Origin: Pteria penguin
Taxonomy: Eukaryota > Mollusca > Bivalvia > Pterioida > Pteriidae
Direction of reading: 5' to 3'
Assembly (NCBI GenBank): GCA_035048485.1
Contig: CM068587.1
Coordinates: 43,151,842-43,215,841, forward strand
Length of the DNA: 64,000 bases
The notes under the pieces: generated by a model
The model's database searches: none
The model's input: the letters and a program-made list of their open reading frames with translations, nothing else
What the model was told of the DNA's origin: nothing
Position numbers and translations under genes: made by a program
Shown: positions 10,671-23,379 of the stretch, in pieces
Layout: each line of letters begins with the position of its first letter
Numbering within the stretch: position 1 is the first letter of the stretch

Positions 10671-13250
10671 AGCTCACCTGAGCCAAAGGCTCAAGTGAGC
10701 TATTGTGATCAATCACCGTCCGTCGTCTGTCGTCCGTCGTCCGTCGTCTGTCGTCCGTCGTCCGTCGTTAACTTTTCACATTTTCGACTTCTTCTCCAGA
10801 ACCACTGAACAGAATTTGATGAAACTTGATAAGCATGTAGTACTCATGGTCCCCTACAAGTGTTGTTGTTTTTCGTCCAGATTCATCAACAGGTGGTGCC
10901 ACCACAGGCAAAAGTAGGTCAAAGAGGGTACCCTCCTTTGACAAACTTCTTCTTCAGACCGGGGGCATACAGAGGCAAACCGAATGCATAGGAATGATCT
11001 AGAGGGATGTGTGAAGAAGTGTTGTTATTTTTGGTTCCATTCCGAAATCAAATTTTTGACGTTTTTTTGACTTTTTTTTGTACTTGGTAGTTTTAATGCA
11101 GAAAAGAGGTATTTTTTTCTTTTAGTAAACATTGATGCATTAATTTGGTTTAATTTGATCATTTTGATGGTAAGAAATACTACTGCGAAGAAAATTTTTC
11201 AATATTTTATGTTTTGGATTTTTTATGAATTTTTTAAGACTTTCAAGAAAAAGGGGGGGGGGGGATAATTGGTGTAAACATTTCACAGTTTGAACTTTTT
11301 CTTAGGAACCACTTGCTGGAATTCAATGAAACTTGGCATGCATCAAATACTCAAGGTCCCCGACAAATGTGGTCATCTTTGTCAGGATCCATGAACAGGT
11401 GGCACCACCACAGACAAAAGTAGGTCACAGAGGGTACCCTCCTTTGACAAACTTCTTATTCAGATCGGGTGCATACAGCGACAAACCAACTGCATAGGAA
11501 TGATTTAGAGGCATATAGGAAGAAGTGTTGATATTTTTGGTTCCATTCCGAAATAAAATTTTTGATGTTTTTTCATTTTTATTTTGGACTTTGTTATTTT
11601 AATGCATTAAAGAGTTATTATTTTCCTTTAGTAAACATTGATGCATTCATTTGGTTTCATTTAATCATTTCTATGGTAAGGAATGCTGGTGTGAAGGAAT
11701 TTTTTCAATATCTCGATTTTTGAATTTTTTATGAATTTTTTAAGACTTCCAAGAAAAGGGGGGGGGGGGGGACAATTTTTCATATCTTCAACTTGATCTA
11801 CAGAACAACTTGAAGGATTGTGATAAAACTGGGTAGGATGCAAGTACTCATAGTCCTTTTCAAAGGTTTTGTTTTTTGTGCGGATCATCCAAATTGGTTA
11901 ACAGATAATGCCACCATGTCTAAAAGTAGGTCTCACAATGGTACATATACCACTTGGTAATTGAAATATGGAGAGTAGCGGTTCAAATCCAGCTGTGGTC
12001 AAAAAATTTTTTTTTTTTTTTTACACATCTAAATAAGTTTTTAGATGTTTCTCAACACTCAACATATGAAATTAGGAATTTTACGTTTAAGACTTCCAAA
12101 AAAAAAAAGGGGGGGGGGTTGGCCATTTTTCACATTTTCAACTTTTTCTACAAAACTGTTTGAAGGATTTTAATAAATCTTGGTAGAAATAAGTCACTTA
12201 TGATCCTCTTCAAATTCTGTTGTTTTCGTCCAGACCTCTTTACAGGTGGCGCCACCATAGTCAAGAGTAGGTCACAAAAGAGTTCCCTCGTTTAACAATA
12301 TTCTTTTTCATACGGGCTGTATACAGAGACAAACAGAATGCATAGAAATGATCTAGAGGGATGAGTGAAGATGTATTGTCATTTTGGTTTCCTTCCAAAA
12401 TCAAATTTTAGAATTTTTTTTGACATTTCTTTGGACTTGGTGATTCACTGCAGAAAAAAGTGTCATATTTCCTAGTTAATTGATAATGATGATTTCTTAT
12501 GGACTATTGTGATCATAATTATGGTAAGGATTGTTACTTTGAAAGAATTTTGTCAATATCTCAATTTTTGGATTTTCTATGAATTTTTTAAGACTTCCAA
12601 ATGAGGGTGTATAGGAACAATTCAATCACATTTTTCACTTCTGCTGTTATACCACATGAAAGATTTTAATGAAACATGGAATACATGAAGTACTAAAAGT
12701 CCTCTATCAATTTGGTAAATTTTATCCAAATTGGTTAACAGATAATGCCACCATGTCTAAAAAGCAGTTCTCACAATAGTACATATACCACTTGGTAATT
12801 GAAATATGGAGAGTAGCGGTTCAAATCCAACTGTGGTCAAAATTTTTTTTTCATTTCTTTACACATCTAAATAAGTTTTAAGATGTTTCTCAACACTCAA
12901 CATATGAAATTAGGCAATTTTAAGTTAGATCTGGACAATATTTGAAACAATTGTTGTTCATGACCCAGACTTGAAATCAGTCAACAAAAGGCCCCACCTA
13001 AAGAAAATGACTAACTTGTTGCCCTGAATGACTTCTTGCAGAGACAAAGGAAATGCTTAATATCAAAATCACCTGAATGGATGTGCAAAAAAGTGTTGTT
13101 TTTTATTCTAGCCTGAAATAAAATTTGACATATTTTCAACATCTGTGTTGACTTAGTCACATTAATGCAAAAATAAATGAATTCTTCCTTCATGCATGAC
13201 TGATAATATAGGTACTCAGGTGAGCGATATAGGCCCACTTGGGCCTCTTG
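10671..13250 (+). mobile_element. Large modular repeat element, uninterrupted copy
   Basis: Begins AGCTCACCTGAGCCAAAGGC and ends with CTCAGGTGAGCGATATAGG and GGGCCTCTTG; CTCACCTGAG and CTCAGGTGAG are mutually inverted. The interior is made of about five diverged modules, each with a line like 'TTTTCACATTTTC-ACTTCTTCT-CAGAACCAC', then GTAGGTCA-AGAGGGTACCCTCC, then a poly-G stretch. A block with ATATACCACTTGGTAATTG and GGTTCAAATCC occurs twice (about 11945 and 12780). It has no protein-coding content. The second copy, split by another transposon, is at 19851-21072 plus 29500-30800. Confidence 0.85.
10717..10768 (+). repeat. CCGTCGTCTGTCG microsatellite
   Basis: Short array of CGTC/TGTCGTC units at the left end of the modular element. 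The second copy (near 19898) has only one unit, so the array expanded or contracted between copies. Confidence 0.9.
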
Positions 13251-13560
13251 TTGAATTGCTGGTTATTTGTACATGTTTTGAAGATGCGCATGTTATTGGG
13301 GTTTTGATTTTTATCTGTATTTGCAATGTTGAGGAAAAGTTAAGCTTTGTCATTTTTTTTTATGTATCCTCACAATAGGGGTACATGCCTTTTCCGCATT
13401 ATTCCTTTTACAGTTTTAACACTAGGAAGTTTTTACTTTGCTGACTGTACATAGATTGAAGATGTACATATTATAAGGTTTTGGATTTTTCTCAATATTT
13501 GCTGTTTTGGAGGATACTTGGGGGATGCTTGAGGTATATCCTTCAACTCCACTTACAAGT
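13251..13560 (+). repeat. Dispersed repeat, right part
   Basis: Continuation of the sequence interrupted by the modular element. It contains GATTTTTATCTGTATTTGCA and, about 200 bp later, a diverged copy with GGATTTTTCTCAATATTTGC. Confidence 0.5.
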
Positions 13561-14340
13561 TTTTGATGATTTTTGTTTTAGGTGTAATGGTTTTGTATAT
13601 GTTGAATGAAGCATATTACTATGGAGGATTTTAGTCTGTTAATTTGTTAGTCTGTTCTGCTGTCTGTGTGCTACTGTACTCCTTTGTGTATTTCTTAACA
13701 ACATTTTACATTTGTGGAGGCATTGTTTGTGTCTCCCAGACACAATAACATTTCTATGGCAGTACTTAATCATTGATGTTATTATAGCACAGTTGCTTCA
13801 ATGCAATCACTTTCAAGGGGCATCACTTTGTCTAATCTTTATATATAAAAATACATACATAGTCCATATATAACAGTTTCATCTGACGAGTAAACAATTA
13901 ATTCTGAATGGTTTTCAAATTTAGGACCAGTTAGAGGTGAGTAAGTCATGTCCTTTGACCATTCTTTTAATTATGTTACAAGTATATGAATATTCTGCCT
14001 CCAAAAGTAATCTTCGTGCATTCTTAAACTAGGAGTTTTGTATGCAGTAAAAAGTTGAAAGTAAATCATTACGGTTTTTTTTTTCAAATGTGTAAAGGGC
14101 CCAGAATGACTAACACTTAAACTGTTAAACATCTTGGATACTGTCACATGGTCCATAAACATGCAGGAAAATCTTTGGTTACTATTTATATTACTAACAA
14201 TAACTGATATTTTGGGGTAATGAAATTTCTATCATTATATTCCATTCAACTTACTTAAATTGTTTTGGGAAATAGATACTAGTATCTTTTCTTATTTGAG
14301 CACATCCATATGTTAGCCTCAGGGTTAAAAGTATAGGTTT
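13561..14340. other. No gene recognised
   Basis: AT-rich DNA with no clear coding, RNA or repeat signal. Confidence 0.5.
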
Positions 14341-14344
14341 AGGG

Positions 14345-14600
14345 TATTTAGCGTAGTTACGAATTAGGACAACTCTTGACCATCTTTCTTTGTATACTTG
14401 ATTATATTACTATCAATGTAATTATGAATTAGGACAACACTTGACTGTCTTTCTTTGTATCTTTGATTATATAACTATCAATGTAATTATGAATTAGGAC
14501 AACTCTTAACTATCAATGTAATTATGAATTAGGACAACTCTTTACTGTCTTTCTTTGTATACTTGATTATATTTCTGTCAATGTAGTTATGAATTAGTGC
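14345..14600 (+). repeat. Imperfect tandem repeat, about 72-bp unit, 3-4 copies
   Basis: The unit contains ATGAATTAGGACAACTCTTG, CTTTCTTTGTATACTTGATT and CTATCAATGTAATT. One inner copy is shortened. Confidence 0.9.
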
Positions 14601-14869
14601 ACGTAAGACATTTGAACACTTAGGATTGGGAAATGCCCAATTCTTCAGTATTTTGCATTAAGCTTTGTGCTAGATACCATATTTCCAAATTTGAAAATTT
14701 TTTACGTGTCGGTTGCTATATACAGGCCAGCTATATAACATGATAAACAGCATTTCAATGCATAAAACATGTGATTTTATTCAATAAACTGATTAGTGAT
14801 AATAATTCTCTTAAAATATAAATTTTGTAATATTATATGTAATGTGTATAGAGTGAAAAATGAAAGTGA

Positions 14870-15325
14870 TGAATACACTATTATGTATACCAACACATCT
14901 GATATGGATAATGGACTGAATATCATTTAGTGATCATTAAGTAAATGTATCAAAGAATGCAGACATTGCAATATGTATGAATCATAAGTATATGAATTTC
15001 CCAGCCTTTGTAGTTCTTTATGACACTCAGTAATTGAACCAATTTAGATGTACTTGCTTTTCTAAAATAGTAAGATTTCATTCACAAGTCCTGTATAATC
15101 ATTGTAAAATGGAGGGTTGAATATCATAGGAAATTCGTCTTCAACATCACTTAAATTACGTAGAGGACATAATTTATATATTGTCTCTTGATTCATTTCT
15201 TTAGTAACCATCTTCGATGACAATGTCAAGTGAGCTAAGTTTTGGGGGTTTTTTTTACATAAATTATCCATTGGGCTGTATAAATAATATTGCCTACAAA
15301 AATTGTCAATGCAGTGTTGGTACAT
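14870..15325 (-). pseudogene. Retroelement C-terminal remnant (LINE-like zinc-knuckle tail)
   Basis: The minus-strand frame reads YKLCPLRNLSDVEDEFPM then IFNPPFYNDYTGLVNE. Many metazoan LINE-type polyproteins end in a segment of the form CxxCNxxxVEDExHFIxxCPxY. Here two of the Cys/His positions have changed. A later stretch (LVQLLSVIKNYK, about 15020) fits the end of such proteins. No RT is found upstream within 1 kb. Confidence 0.5.
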
Positions 15326-16300
15326 TCCACTTCCTGTTGTATTATGAATTCCACACAGTATCTCCTGATTATATTAAAAAAAATGTATGTTCTATCATCT
15401 TGTTTGAATTCACTTTATCCATACTTACTCCTACTTGTCTCAAATGTGATAAAGACTTGAGTTTCAATTGATCCCTAAGGTGAAAATAAATCATCTTGCC
15501 TTGATTGATCCATCGACTCAGTACAATACACATGTATGTTTAGCTGCTCAACTCAGAATTTTTCAAGGCTCAAATGTGCTTCAGTATGAGGCCTTGATCA
15601 ACTCTTTTATATGGAATAAGTACCGACATGAGCGTAGTATTTCACTTTTTTTTTTTAATTACCAAATATGTTTTTGTGAATTTGTATATCTAAAAGGGAA
15701 ACTGTAAAATCAAGATTTTCCTAAAGTTATCTACAAAATAGTGAAAATTTTGCTGTTTAGCTTGTTGTAGAAAAATCATTTTGATCATAGTGTCAGTTAC
15801 AAGTATGCTGTTCCGAACATAATTTTAGAGTCTTAGTAATCCATTTATGATTGATGAGAAAAGATATCCCTGGCAGTTTTGAAAATAAATAATTAAAACC
15901 AACCAACAAAAATTGCCAGCCCCCACCTCCCACTTTCAAGTCACACGGTCTCATTAACATCTCAACATGTTATCAATGCATTTATCAGATTCATCACATA
16001 TATGCAAGCCCGAATTTATATCACTCTTTTTGTATCAAGTAACAAATGATCATTTGTTGAAACTTTTTCTTGAAAATGAGATTAAAGTATACATTAGTAT
16101 TTTCTGACTTTATCTAGAGTTGTATGATTTTATGTTTAATGCTATGTATAGAGGCTATCTTCCCAATTCATTATATACTAAAGCATAAATTTTCTGAACA
16201 CCTAACACCTTTGTACAAAATGATATATGCAGTTTCTCAATGTCTGGATCTTTTGAAAGTCAGGATCTTTTGAAAAACCCCCACAAAATATCTATAACTA
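15326..16300. other. No gene recognised
   Basis: AT-rich DNA with short random frames. Confidence 0.5.
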
Positions 16301-16301
16301 T

Positions 16302-16380
16302 GAGTGCAATTTACATATACATTAAAAAAAGTGCAATTTACATATACATTAAAAAAAGTGCAATTTACCTTTAAAAAAAA
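16302..16380 (+). repeat. 28-bp tandem repeat, about 2.7 copies
   Basis: Unit GTGCAATTTACATATACATT followed by an A run. The first two copies are identical. Confidence 0.9.
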
Positions 16381-17237
16381 TAAGAAAGTGGGTTTTCATA
16401 TTGGAATAATGATCTTATATACTGCTAGATCTTGCAAAATATTCTTGCCTTCCTATGTTTTATTACGTGTTTTTGTATAAATGAAATTTCCAGTGATATT
16501 TTAAAAGCATTCCAAGTTTATTAAACTGGTTTACTATGTGAATGGCTTTATCATCATACATCTTATAACCATTTTCATTATTTGTTTAGACTAACACTGT
16601 TTCTGAAATCATTTTCTTAAATTCGTCCACATTTATTTTCATTATCATCATAATCACTAAAATCAAGCTTGCTAAACTACAACACCAAAGCTGGGGGTCA
16701 GAAAAAAGCGCTGTGTCAAAGTGTTTACAGATATATTGAGATTTACACAAATAACTAAACTTACAAACGAGCATAATGATAATTGTAAAATAATGCATCC
16801 CAAAGTCTGTTGTTACACTCATATAAGCAGCTAAATCATACTTGATAACCCAGTAAGGGAGGTGCTGGGGTTAGCGTTTTATATCAACATTTAGCTCCAA
16901 CCTCAATGGGGGGTGGGCCTACCGTTTTGCTATTCAGCTAAAAAGTGTTGAAGGTTTTTGATTGAATAATCCAGCACTTTATGTGACTGAAAAAGTTATC
17001 CCATGAAAATTATAAAGTTAGTAAAGGTCACTAACTAAATTAGTGGATAAGGTATAAATACTTTTATGTAAATAAGTGTAAAGATTAATAAAGCAATGAG
17101 TTATAAGTCCTGTAGTGTCATCATTTTCATTATATAGAGTAATCAAACATGGTGTAAGTCCTTTGATGTTACCATTATCATTATAATTACTTGTATGAAG
17201 ATTGATCAAGCATGAGGCATCAGTCCTTTGGTGTAAC

Positions 17238-17238
<1 letters not shown>
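16381..17238. other. No gene recognised
   Basis: AT-rich DNA. A loosely repeated GTCCTTTGGTGT/CATTATCATTAT motif occurs at 17105-17240, shortly before the trinucleotide repeat. Confidence 0.45.

Positions 17239-17276
<38 letters not shown>
17239..17276 (+). repeat. (TTA)n microsatellite
   Basis: About 12-13 uninterrupted trinucleotide units. Confidence 0.95.
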
Positions 17277-18830
17277 GGATGTTACTCACTTATAAAAAAT
17301 GTACCTCTCAGTTCTTTACTATACATATACATACAAAGTCAGTGATAACATATCTCCCAGAAATACCCTGATATTTAATAAAAAGGGGAGGGTACTAGTA
17401 TTAGACTTGATTGTCCATATAAAGAACATTTAGATGGTCCCCAAAAAACAAATCATGCATAACAATTTGACAGCAGTATTTATAATATTTCATTGATGTA
17501 CTACACACCTCATTGTATTACATACATACAACGACATATCTTCCAGTAAATTTCACTGACACTGACACAAGATATGTCACTCTTTGATCTGTAAACCTCA
17601 GGCTAGGATCATAATATGTCAGATTGATAGTGAATTCATGTCCACACACACAAACGATGGTACATTAAAGAGCATATGTAACAGTTACAATAAAGTAGCG
17701 GTCAATGTTGTTGACCACTACCCGGAAAAACAACAGTTCGAATCTCATATATGTGTCAAATACACAAAATGATTATTTATTGCATTTCATAGTAAACAAA
17801 TGCACACATGCATTTTAACAATAAAACAAAATTTTAGTCTTTTAGAGACTTTACCTTTTCTTTCATAGTACTTTACCACTGATACTTTCCTCTACGTAAT
17901 TTATTTTGGGAAATTTTTGTTGTATGTATTAGAATGTATGTAAAAAATTGGGAAAAATGGCACAATATAAATGACTTGACAGGGAAATACCTCTAGTGGT
18001 ATCCCTTTTTTCCTTGTAGTTGAAGTTCATCATTGATCATCTTTAATACTGATAAATTCCTGGATGCAAAATGTATTAGGTCTTCATGATATAAATTTTC
18101 CCCAATCCTTAATGACAGTAGTATTTATACCAAACTTAGCTCTTCTTGTGGGACTTCTTGGAAGGTTTTGCAAAATGTATTCATGATAATCCTCCATAAG
18201 GAAAATTGATAAAAATAAATAACAAAAACACATCTTTTTCCTCAAATTTTCTGCTATCAGGTCTTATCTATTGGATAATGTATTGGTACAAAAAAATCTC
18301 AAATCTTAAATTACAATCCATCACTGCTGTAATTAAATAGCAGCAACTATGAATTACGTGTAAAACATATTTTCCTGTAAGCTACTAGATATAGGCCATG
18401 TGACCAAATAATTTGTTGAAAGAGGGTTATTCATGATAATGTTATGCATAAAGGTTTATTATCTAAATCTTCATTTCTTTGATTGGGAAGATATGTTCCC
18501 AATTTTATACTGGGCGAGAATTCTACCAATGATTTAAATACATAGATATATAAATTTATTTTTGCTCCTTATCACTAGCTATAATGTATGTTTACACTTT
18601 AATTAGCTTACTTGAATAGGGAGTGTCAAAACATTGCCAAGTGTGTAAGCCATCACTGGTGTAATTGTCTGACCAAGGTACACAAGACATCCAATGATAA
18701 TAGCTATTAGGGATTGATAGATTCAAACTATCAGAATTGATAAGATCCATTGTAGATAAATGTTTTGTATTGGTTATATAAAGTGGAACATGAGATCCAT
18801 ATACACGAGGTCCAGAGTCGGCAGATTAAA
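17277..18830. other. No gene recognised
   Basis: AT-rich DNA. A box-B-like ACAGTTCGAATCTC near 17730 stands without a convincing box A, so it is not called as a SINE. Confidence 0.45.
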
Positions 18831-19255
18831 TTGTATTTTCTCCATTAATCTTTATTGTTGGTAGGTGCTGTATATAAGTTGTATTTTATCCATTAATCTT
18901 TATTGTTGGTAGGTGCTGTATATAAGTTGTATTTTATCCATTAATCTTTATTGTTGGTAGGTGCTGTATGTAAGTTGTATTTTATCCATTAATCTTTATT
19001 GTTGGTAGGTGCTGTATATAAGTTGTATTTAATCCATTAATCTTTATCGTTGGTAGGTGCTGTATATAAGTTGTATTTTATCCATTAATCTTTATTGTTG
19101 GTAGGTGCTGTATATAAGTTGTATTTTATCCATTAATCTTTATTGTTGGTAGGTGCTGTATATAAGTTGTATTTTATCCATTAATCTTTATTGTTGGTAA
19201 GTGCTGTGTATAAATTGTATTTACATTGATCTTTATTGTTGGGAAGTGTATAAAT
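18831..19255 (+). repeat. 48-bp tandem repeat array, about 8.8 copies
   Basis: The unit starts TTGTATTTTATCCATTAATC and includes TTGGTAGGTGCTGTATATAA. Eight copies are nearly perfect; the ninth is degraded and shortened. Confidence 0.95.
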
Positions 19256-19850
19256 TTTGACATGTGTGGTGAGGTTCATGGTTTTCTTTTACCTTACTTA
19301 GGTTTTAGTAAAATCTGGAATGTCTATATAGCCAGTAGTAATGATTGGCATTGTTATATTATTCTGAATCTTTCACTTAGGGGCCAGGATACAAGGGAAG
19401 AATGCCTTTTTCTCTATGAGATGACCTGATGACTGTACCAAGGAAACTCCAGCTGGTTGTGTGAAATTGCCAGAAGTCAGACCAGGTATAGAAACCCTGA
19501 AAGCTGAAGCTAATGCATGACAGATCATGCTATTATATTTATCTATAAGTAAGTTTATTTATTTTCCTATTATTATCTCATAGAATTTGAACCCAGAGAG
19601 GACAAGAGGGTATCCAGTAAATACAAGTGTAACTACCAAATGTCAATGGTTTTTCCTTTGATTCCCCTGGTTACTCTGCTCTTTGCCATTACTAAACATG
19701 GGTTGCCACCACAAAGGTTGCCACACACAGATAGAAACAAATACATGCATAAACATTGAACTTATTGTTTCATCACCTGATGTAGTGTTAAGCAAGATAA
19801 AAAACGTGACTTTAGTTGGTTTTTTTTGTGGGGGCGGGGTTTGTTTTTTT
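19256..19850. other. No gene recognised
   Basis: Unique-looking sequence between the 48-bp array and the second modular element. No motif seen. Confidence 0.45.
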
Positions 19851-21072
19851 AGCTCACCTGAGCCAAAGGCTCAAGTGAGCTATTGTGATCAATCACCGTC
19901 TGTCGTTAACTTTTCACATTTTCGACTTCTTCTCCAGAACCACCAAACAGAATTTGATGAAACTTGATAAGCATGTAGTACTCATGGTCTCCTACAAGTG
20001 TTGTTGTTTTTCGTCCGGATTCATCAACAGGTGGCGCCACCACAGGCAAAAGTAGGTCAAAGAGGGTACCCTCCTTTGACAAACTTCTTCTTCAGACCGG
20101 GGGCATACAGAGACAAACCGAATGCATAGGAATGATCTAGAGGGATGTGTGAAGAAGTGTTGTTATTTTTGGTTCCGTTCCGAAATCAAATTTTTGACGT
20201 TTTTTTGTACTTGGTAGTTTTAATGCAGAAAAGAGGTATTTTTTTCTTTTAGTAAACATTGATGCATTAATTTGGTTTAATTTGATCATTTTGATGGTAA
20301 GAAATACTACTGCGAAGAAAATTTTTCAATATTTTATGTTTTGGATTTTTTATGAATTTTTTAAAACTTTCAAGAAAAAGGGGGGGTGGGATAATTGGTG
20401 TAAACATTTCACAGTTTGAACTTTTTCTTCGGAACCACTTGCTGGAATTCAATGAAACTTGGCATGCATCAAATACTCAAGGTCCCTGACAAATGTGGTC
20501 ATCTTTGTCAGGATCCATGAACAGGTGGCACCACCACAGACAAAAGAAGGTCACAGAGGGTACCCTCCTTTGACAAACTTCTTATTCAGATCGGGTGCAT
20601 ACAGTGACAAACCGACTGCATAGGAATGATTTAGAGGCATATGGGAAGAAGTGTTGATATTTTTGGTTCCATTCCGAAATCAAATTTTTGACGTTTTTTC
20701 ATTTTTATTTTGGACTTTGTTATTTTAATGCATTAAAGAGTTATTATTTTCTTTTAGTAAACATTGATGCATTCATTTGGTTACATTTAATCATTTCTAT
20801 GGTAAGGAATGCTGGTGCGAAGGAATTTTTTCGATATCTCGATTTTTGAATTTTTTATGAATTTTTTAAGACTTCCAAGAAAAGGGGGGGGGGGGGGACA
20901 ATTTTTCATATCTTCAACTTGATCTACAGAACAACTTGAAGGATTGTGATAAAACTGGGTAGGATGCAAGTACTCATAGTCCTTTTCAAAGGTTTTGTTT
21001 TTTGTGTGGATCATCCATATTGGTTAACAGATAATGCCACCATGTCTAAAAGTAGGTCTCACAATGGTACAT
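19851..21072 (+). mobile_element. Modular repeat element copy 2, left half
   Basis: Collinear with 10671-11951 of copy 1, with small indels and substitutions. It stops at ...CAATGGTACAT, where the RecQ/DUF6589 transposon is inserted. The last 8 bases (TGGTACAT, 21065-21072) are the target duplication. Confidence 0.9.
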
Positions 21073-21150
21073 CATCGTCGGATGCCCCCGGTCTTTTGCT
21101 CTACGTTTAAATCCCGTGGGTCAATAAGCCAAATAAACGGCGTAGAGGTG
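21073..21150 (+). repeat. Left terminal inverted repeat, 78 bp
   Basis: Identical over 78 bp to the reverse complement of 29422-29499. The inner boundary is sharp (TGTCCC here against GGCGTG in the right copy). Confidence 0.97.
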
Positions 21151-21253
21151 TGTCCCAAAGGTATAAATCTCATTGGATGCTTCAGCTTATCGCGAAGATA
21201 TTTTCCACAAATGAAACGTCAGATAACAAAACGCAGTTCGGTAATCGACAATA

Positions 21254-21652
21254 ATGGCGCTGCCCTTCGATCACCTGCGAGAAGTATTTAAGATAGAAGA
21301 AATTAAAGATTTTCAACGAAATACATTGACTGCATTGCTATCTGGACATGACGTCTTTCTTTCTGTGAAGACTGGAAGTGGGAAAAGTATTTGTTTTCAT
21401 GGTTTCGTCCCTCTATGGAACAAAACATGCGACAATCAGACGCGGACTGAAGCTGCTTGCACAGTGCTGGTGATATCTCCACTGCTCTCGATCATGAGAG
21501 AGCAGTGCGACTTTCTTAATTCACTGGGGTTTTCATCAACTTACATAGGAAAGAACACTGATGAAGACGACGACATTCTAAGTCAGAAGTTTCAGTTTTT
21601 GTTCAGTTCCCCCGAGAGTGTGTTGTCTAAGGGAAAATGGACAAACCAATGA
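21254..21652 (+). CDS. RecQ-like DNA helicase, N-terminal exon (transposon-encoded)
   Basis: The 132-aa frame starts MALPFDHLREVFKI. It then shows a Q-motif-like DFQRNTLTALLSGHDVFL, Walker A TGSGKS at about residues 40-45 with FHG following, and motif Ia VLVISPLLSIMREQC. It ends after FSSPESVLSKGKW at a stop. In RecQ family 3'-5' helicases the next segment is motif II (DEAH), which couples ATP hydrolysis to unwinding. No DEAH coding segment was found in any frame between 21653 and 22332, so motif II appears deleted or decayed in this copy. The start is the first ATG in frame, about 100 bp inside the left inverted repeat. Confidence 0.85.
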   Translation: MALPFDHLREVFKIEEIKDFQRNTLTALLSGHDVFLSVKTGSGKSICFHGFVPLWNKTCDNQTRTEAACTVLVISPLLSIMREQCDFLNSLGFSSTYIGKNTDEDDDILSQKFQFLFSSPESVLSKGKWTNQ

Positions 21653-22332
21653 AACATGAATTTATGGATTAATGAGCATTATTTTTTATTGTATATGTTG
21701 CCTACATGTACTCTTAATAAAATTGAATGGGACAATGACTCGATGAGTCAGTGAAGTTTCGGCACTGACGTGCCAGTTTTGGACTTAAATATGACGATCC
21801 GGCTCATGATTTTTTTTAAACAAGTTGGACATCATGGAAATATTAACCTTGATTTCAGATATACACACTGTGACATGTTTTGCAATGTCTAGATGAGCAC
21901 TTACGAGGTCACAATGAAAATATCGTTATTATGTAGGCATCTAGAGGGATGTCCAGACCCCCCTCAAATGGTATTAGTAGAAAAGAAGTCCTCTCTTGCC
22001 AATTTTTCCATAAGATATACATAAAATCAAGGTTTGGACCCCACTCCTCGAGTCAGACCCCTGACATTTTACTTTACATGATGATAGACAATGATGAGAT
22101 GAATCTAATGCAAGGATTAATTTTTCCTAGACATTTAGCTTTCAAGATCAAGGTACAAAAATTATATAGCGTTTGAATTGTCTCATCATGGTCTTACCAC
22201 CATGTTAAGTTTCAAGCTGATTCTCTTATTGGTTTTGTCTCAACTGACCTAAACATAGCTAGACCAAATTGTTGACACAGACAGACCATCCAGCAAAACA
22301 TATCTTGATTTTTCATAATTCTTTATTTACAG

Positions 22333-23224
22333 GGGAGATTGTCAGCAAGGTGATGACAAACCCTTCAGGGAGTGGTATGGGAAGCTGGGTGAGATCAGAA
22401 GCTTGTTGCATTGCCCATTGTTGGTCTTGACTGCCACAGCGAACCAAGCAGCCAGGAGAGATCTACAGAAAAGGCTGTGTATGGTAGGCTGTGTGGAGAT
22501 CATTGGAAATCCAGATCGAAATAATATTATGTTATTTGTGCAAGAATTGAGAAGCTCTACTCAACCTTCAGATGCCCTTTTTTTTCTGACACAATGTCTG
22601 AGGGAGAAAAAGGATAAATGTGAGCGGTACTTAATATTTTGTGTGTCTATAAAAATGTGCAGTGACTTGTATACTATGTTTACAATTGAAGTTGGGGATG
22701 ATATGAAATATGTACAGATGTTTCATTCAAAGACTCCAGATGAGGTTAAGGACATGATTAAGACAGACATGGGTAAAGATGAAGGGGCTGTAAGGGTATT
22801 GATTGCCACCAGTGCTGCAGGAATGGGCGTGAATTATAGTGGTGTTCATAATGTTGTTCATTTCGGTGCCCCAAGGGATATGGACTCCTATGTGCAACAG
22901 TATGGACGAGCAGGCAGGGATGGAGTTTTTTCCATGGCGATGTTATTTTATTATAAAAGACAATTTAGATTTATTGGCAGTGATATGAAATCATTCATAT
23001 CAAACACAAATAACTGTAGGAGGGAAAACTTACTTGCTGCGTACAAGTGTAAGCCAAAGGAGGACAGGGACAAAGACACTTGTTGTGACATTTGTGCATC
23101 TAAATGTAAAGAAAAACCTCAGAAAGTCCATCCTTATTATAACATTACATTTCCAGACACATCAGGCTCTGAAAGTGCAGATTCAGATGATTATGAACTT
23201 CAAGCTGAAGATGACCACCAATAA
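22333..23224 (+). CDS. RecQ-like DNA helicase, C-terminal exon (transposon-encoded)
   Basis: A splice acceptor (CTTTATTTACAG) precedes an open frame that begins GDCQQGDDKPFREWYGKL, with the spacing of RecQ motif II-III sequences, then LLVLTATAN (motif III), YLIFCVSIKMC (motif IV), VLIATSAAGMGVNY (motif V) and QQYGRAGRDG (motif VI, arginine finger). It closes with a Cys-rich zinc-binding segment (NCRRENLLAAYKC, then CCDICASKC) and an acidic tail. The order and spacing are those of RecQ helicases. An intron of about 0.68 kb separates it from the N-terminal exon. No HRDC domain is seen. A role in processing transposition intermediates is inference only. Confidence 0.9.
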
Positions 23225-23379
23225 GAGACAATTCTGTATTTGGACTAACATACTACTGTTACCAGTACTAAGGATGTTTTGTAGTCAAAATTGACATTGC
23301 CAGATTTTCTCTGATGAGTCGGATATATTGTATATTTATGTTTCTTGTGAAGCAAAGTAGTATATACTCCTAGTTATCA

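Noticed and set aside
11661..11888. 75-codon minus ORF, repeated at 20787-21014
   Set aside because: Both fall in the same module of the modular repeat, are low complexity, and span the poly-G tract; no sign of a protein family.
17690..17770. ACAGTTCGAATCTC as a tRNA or SINE box B
   Set aside because: No credible box A or cloverleaf upstream; called as unassigned.
21893..21904. GATGAGCAC (Asp-Glu-His) in the RecQ intron as a possible DEAH remnant
   Set aside because: The frame has stops close by on both sides and no surrounding RecQ similarity.
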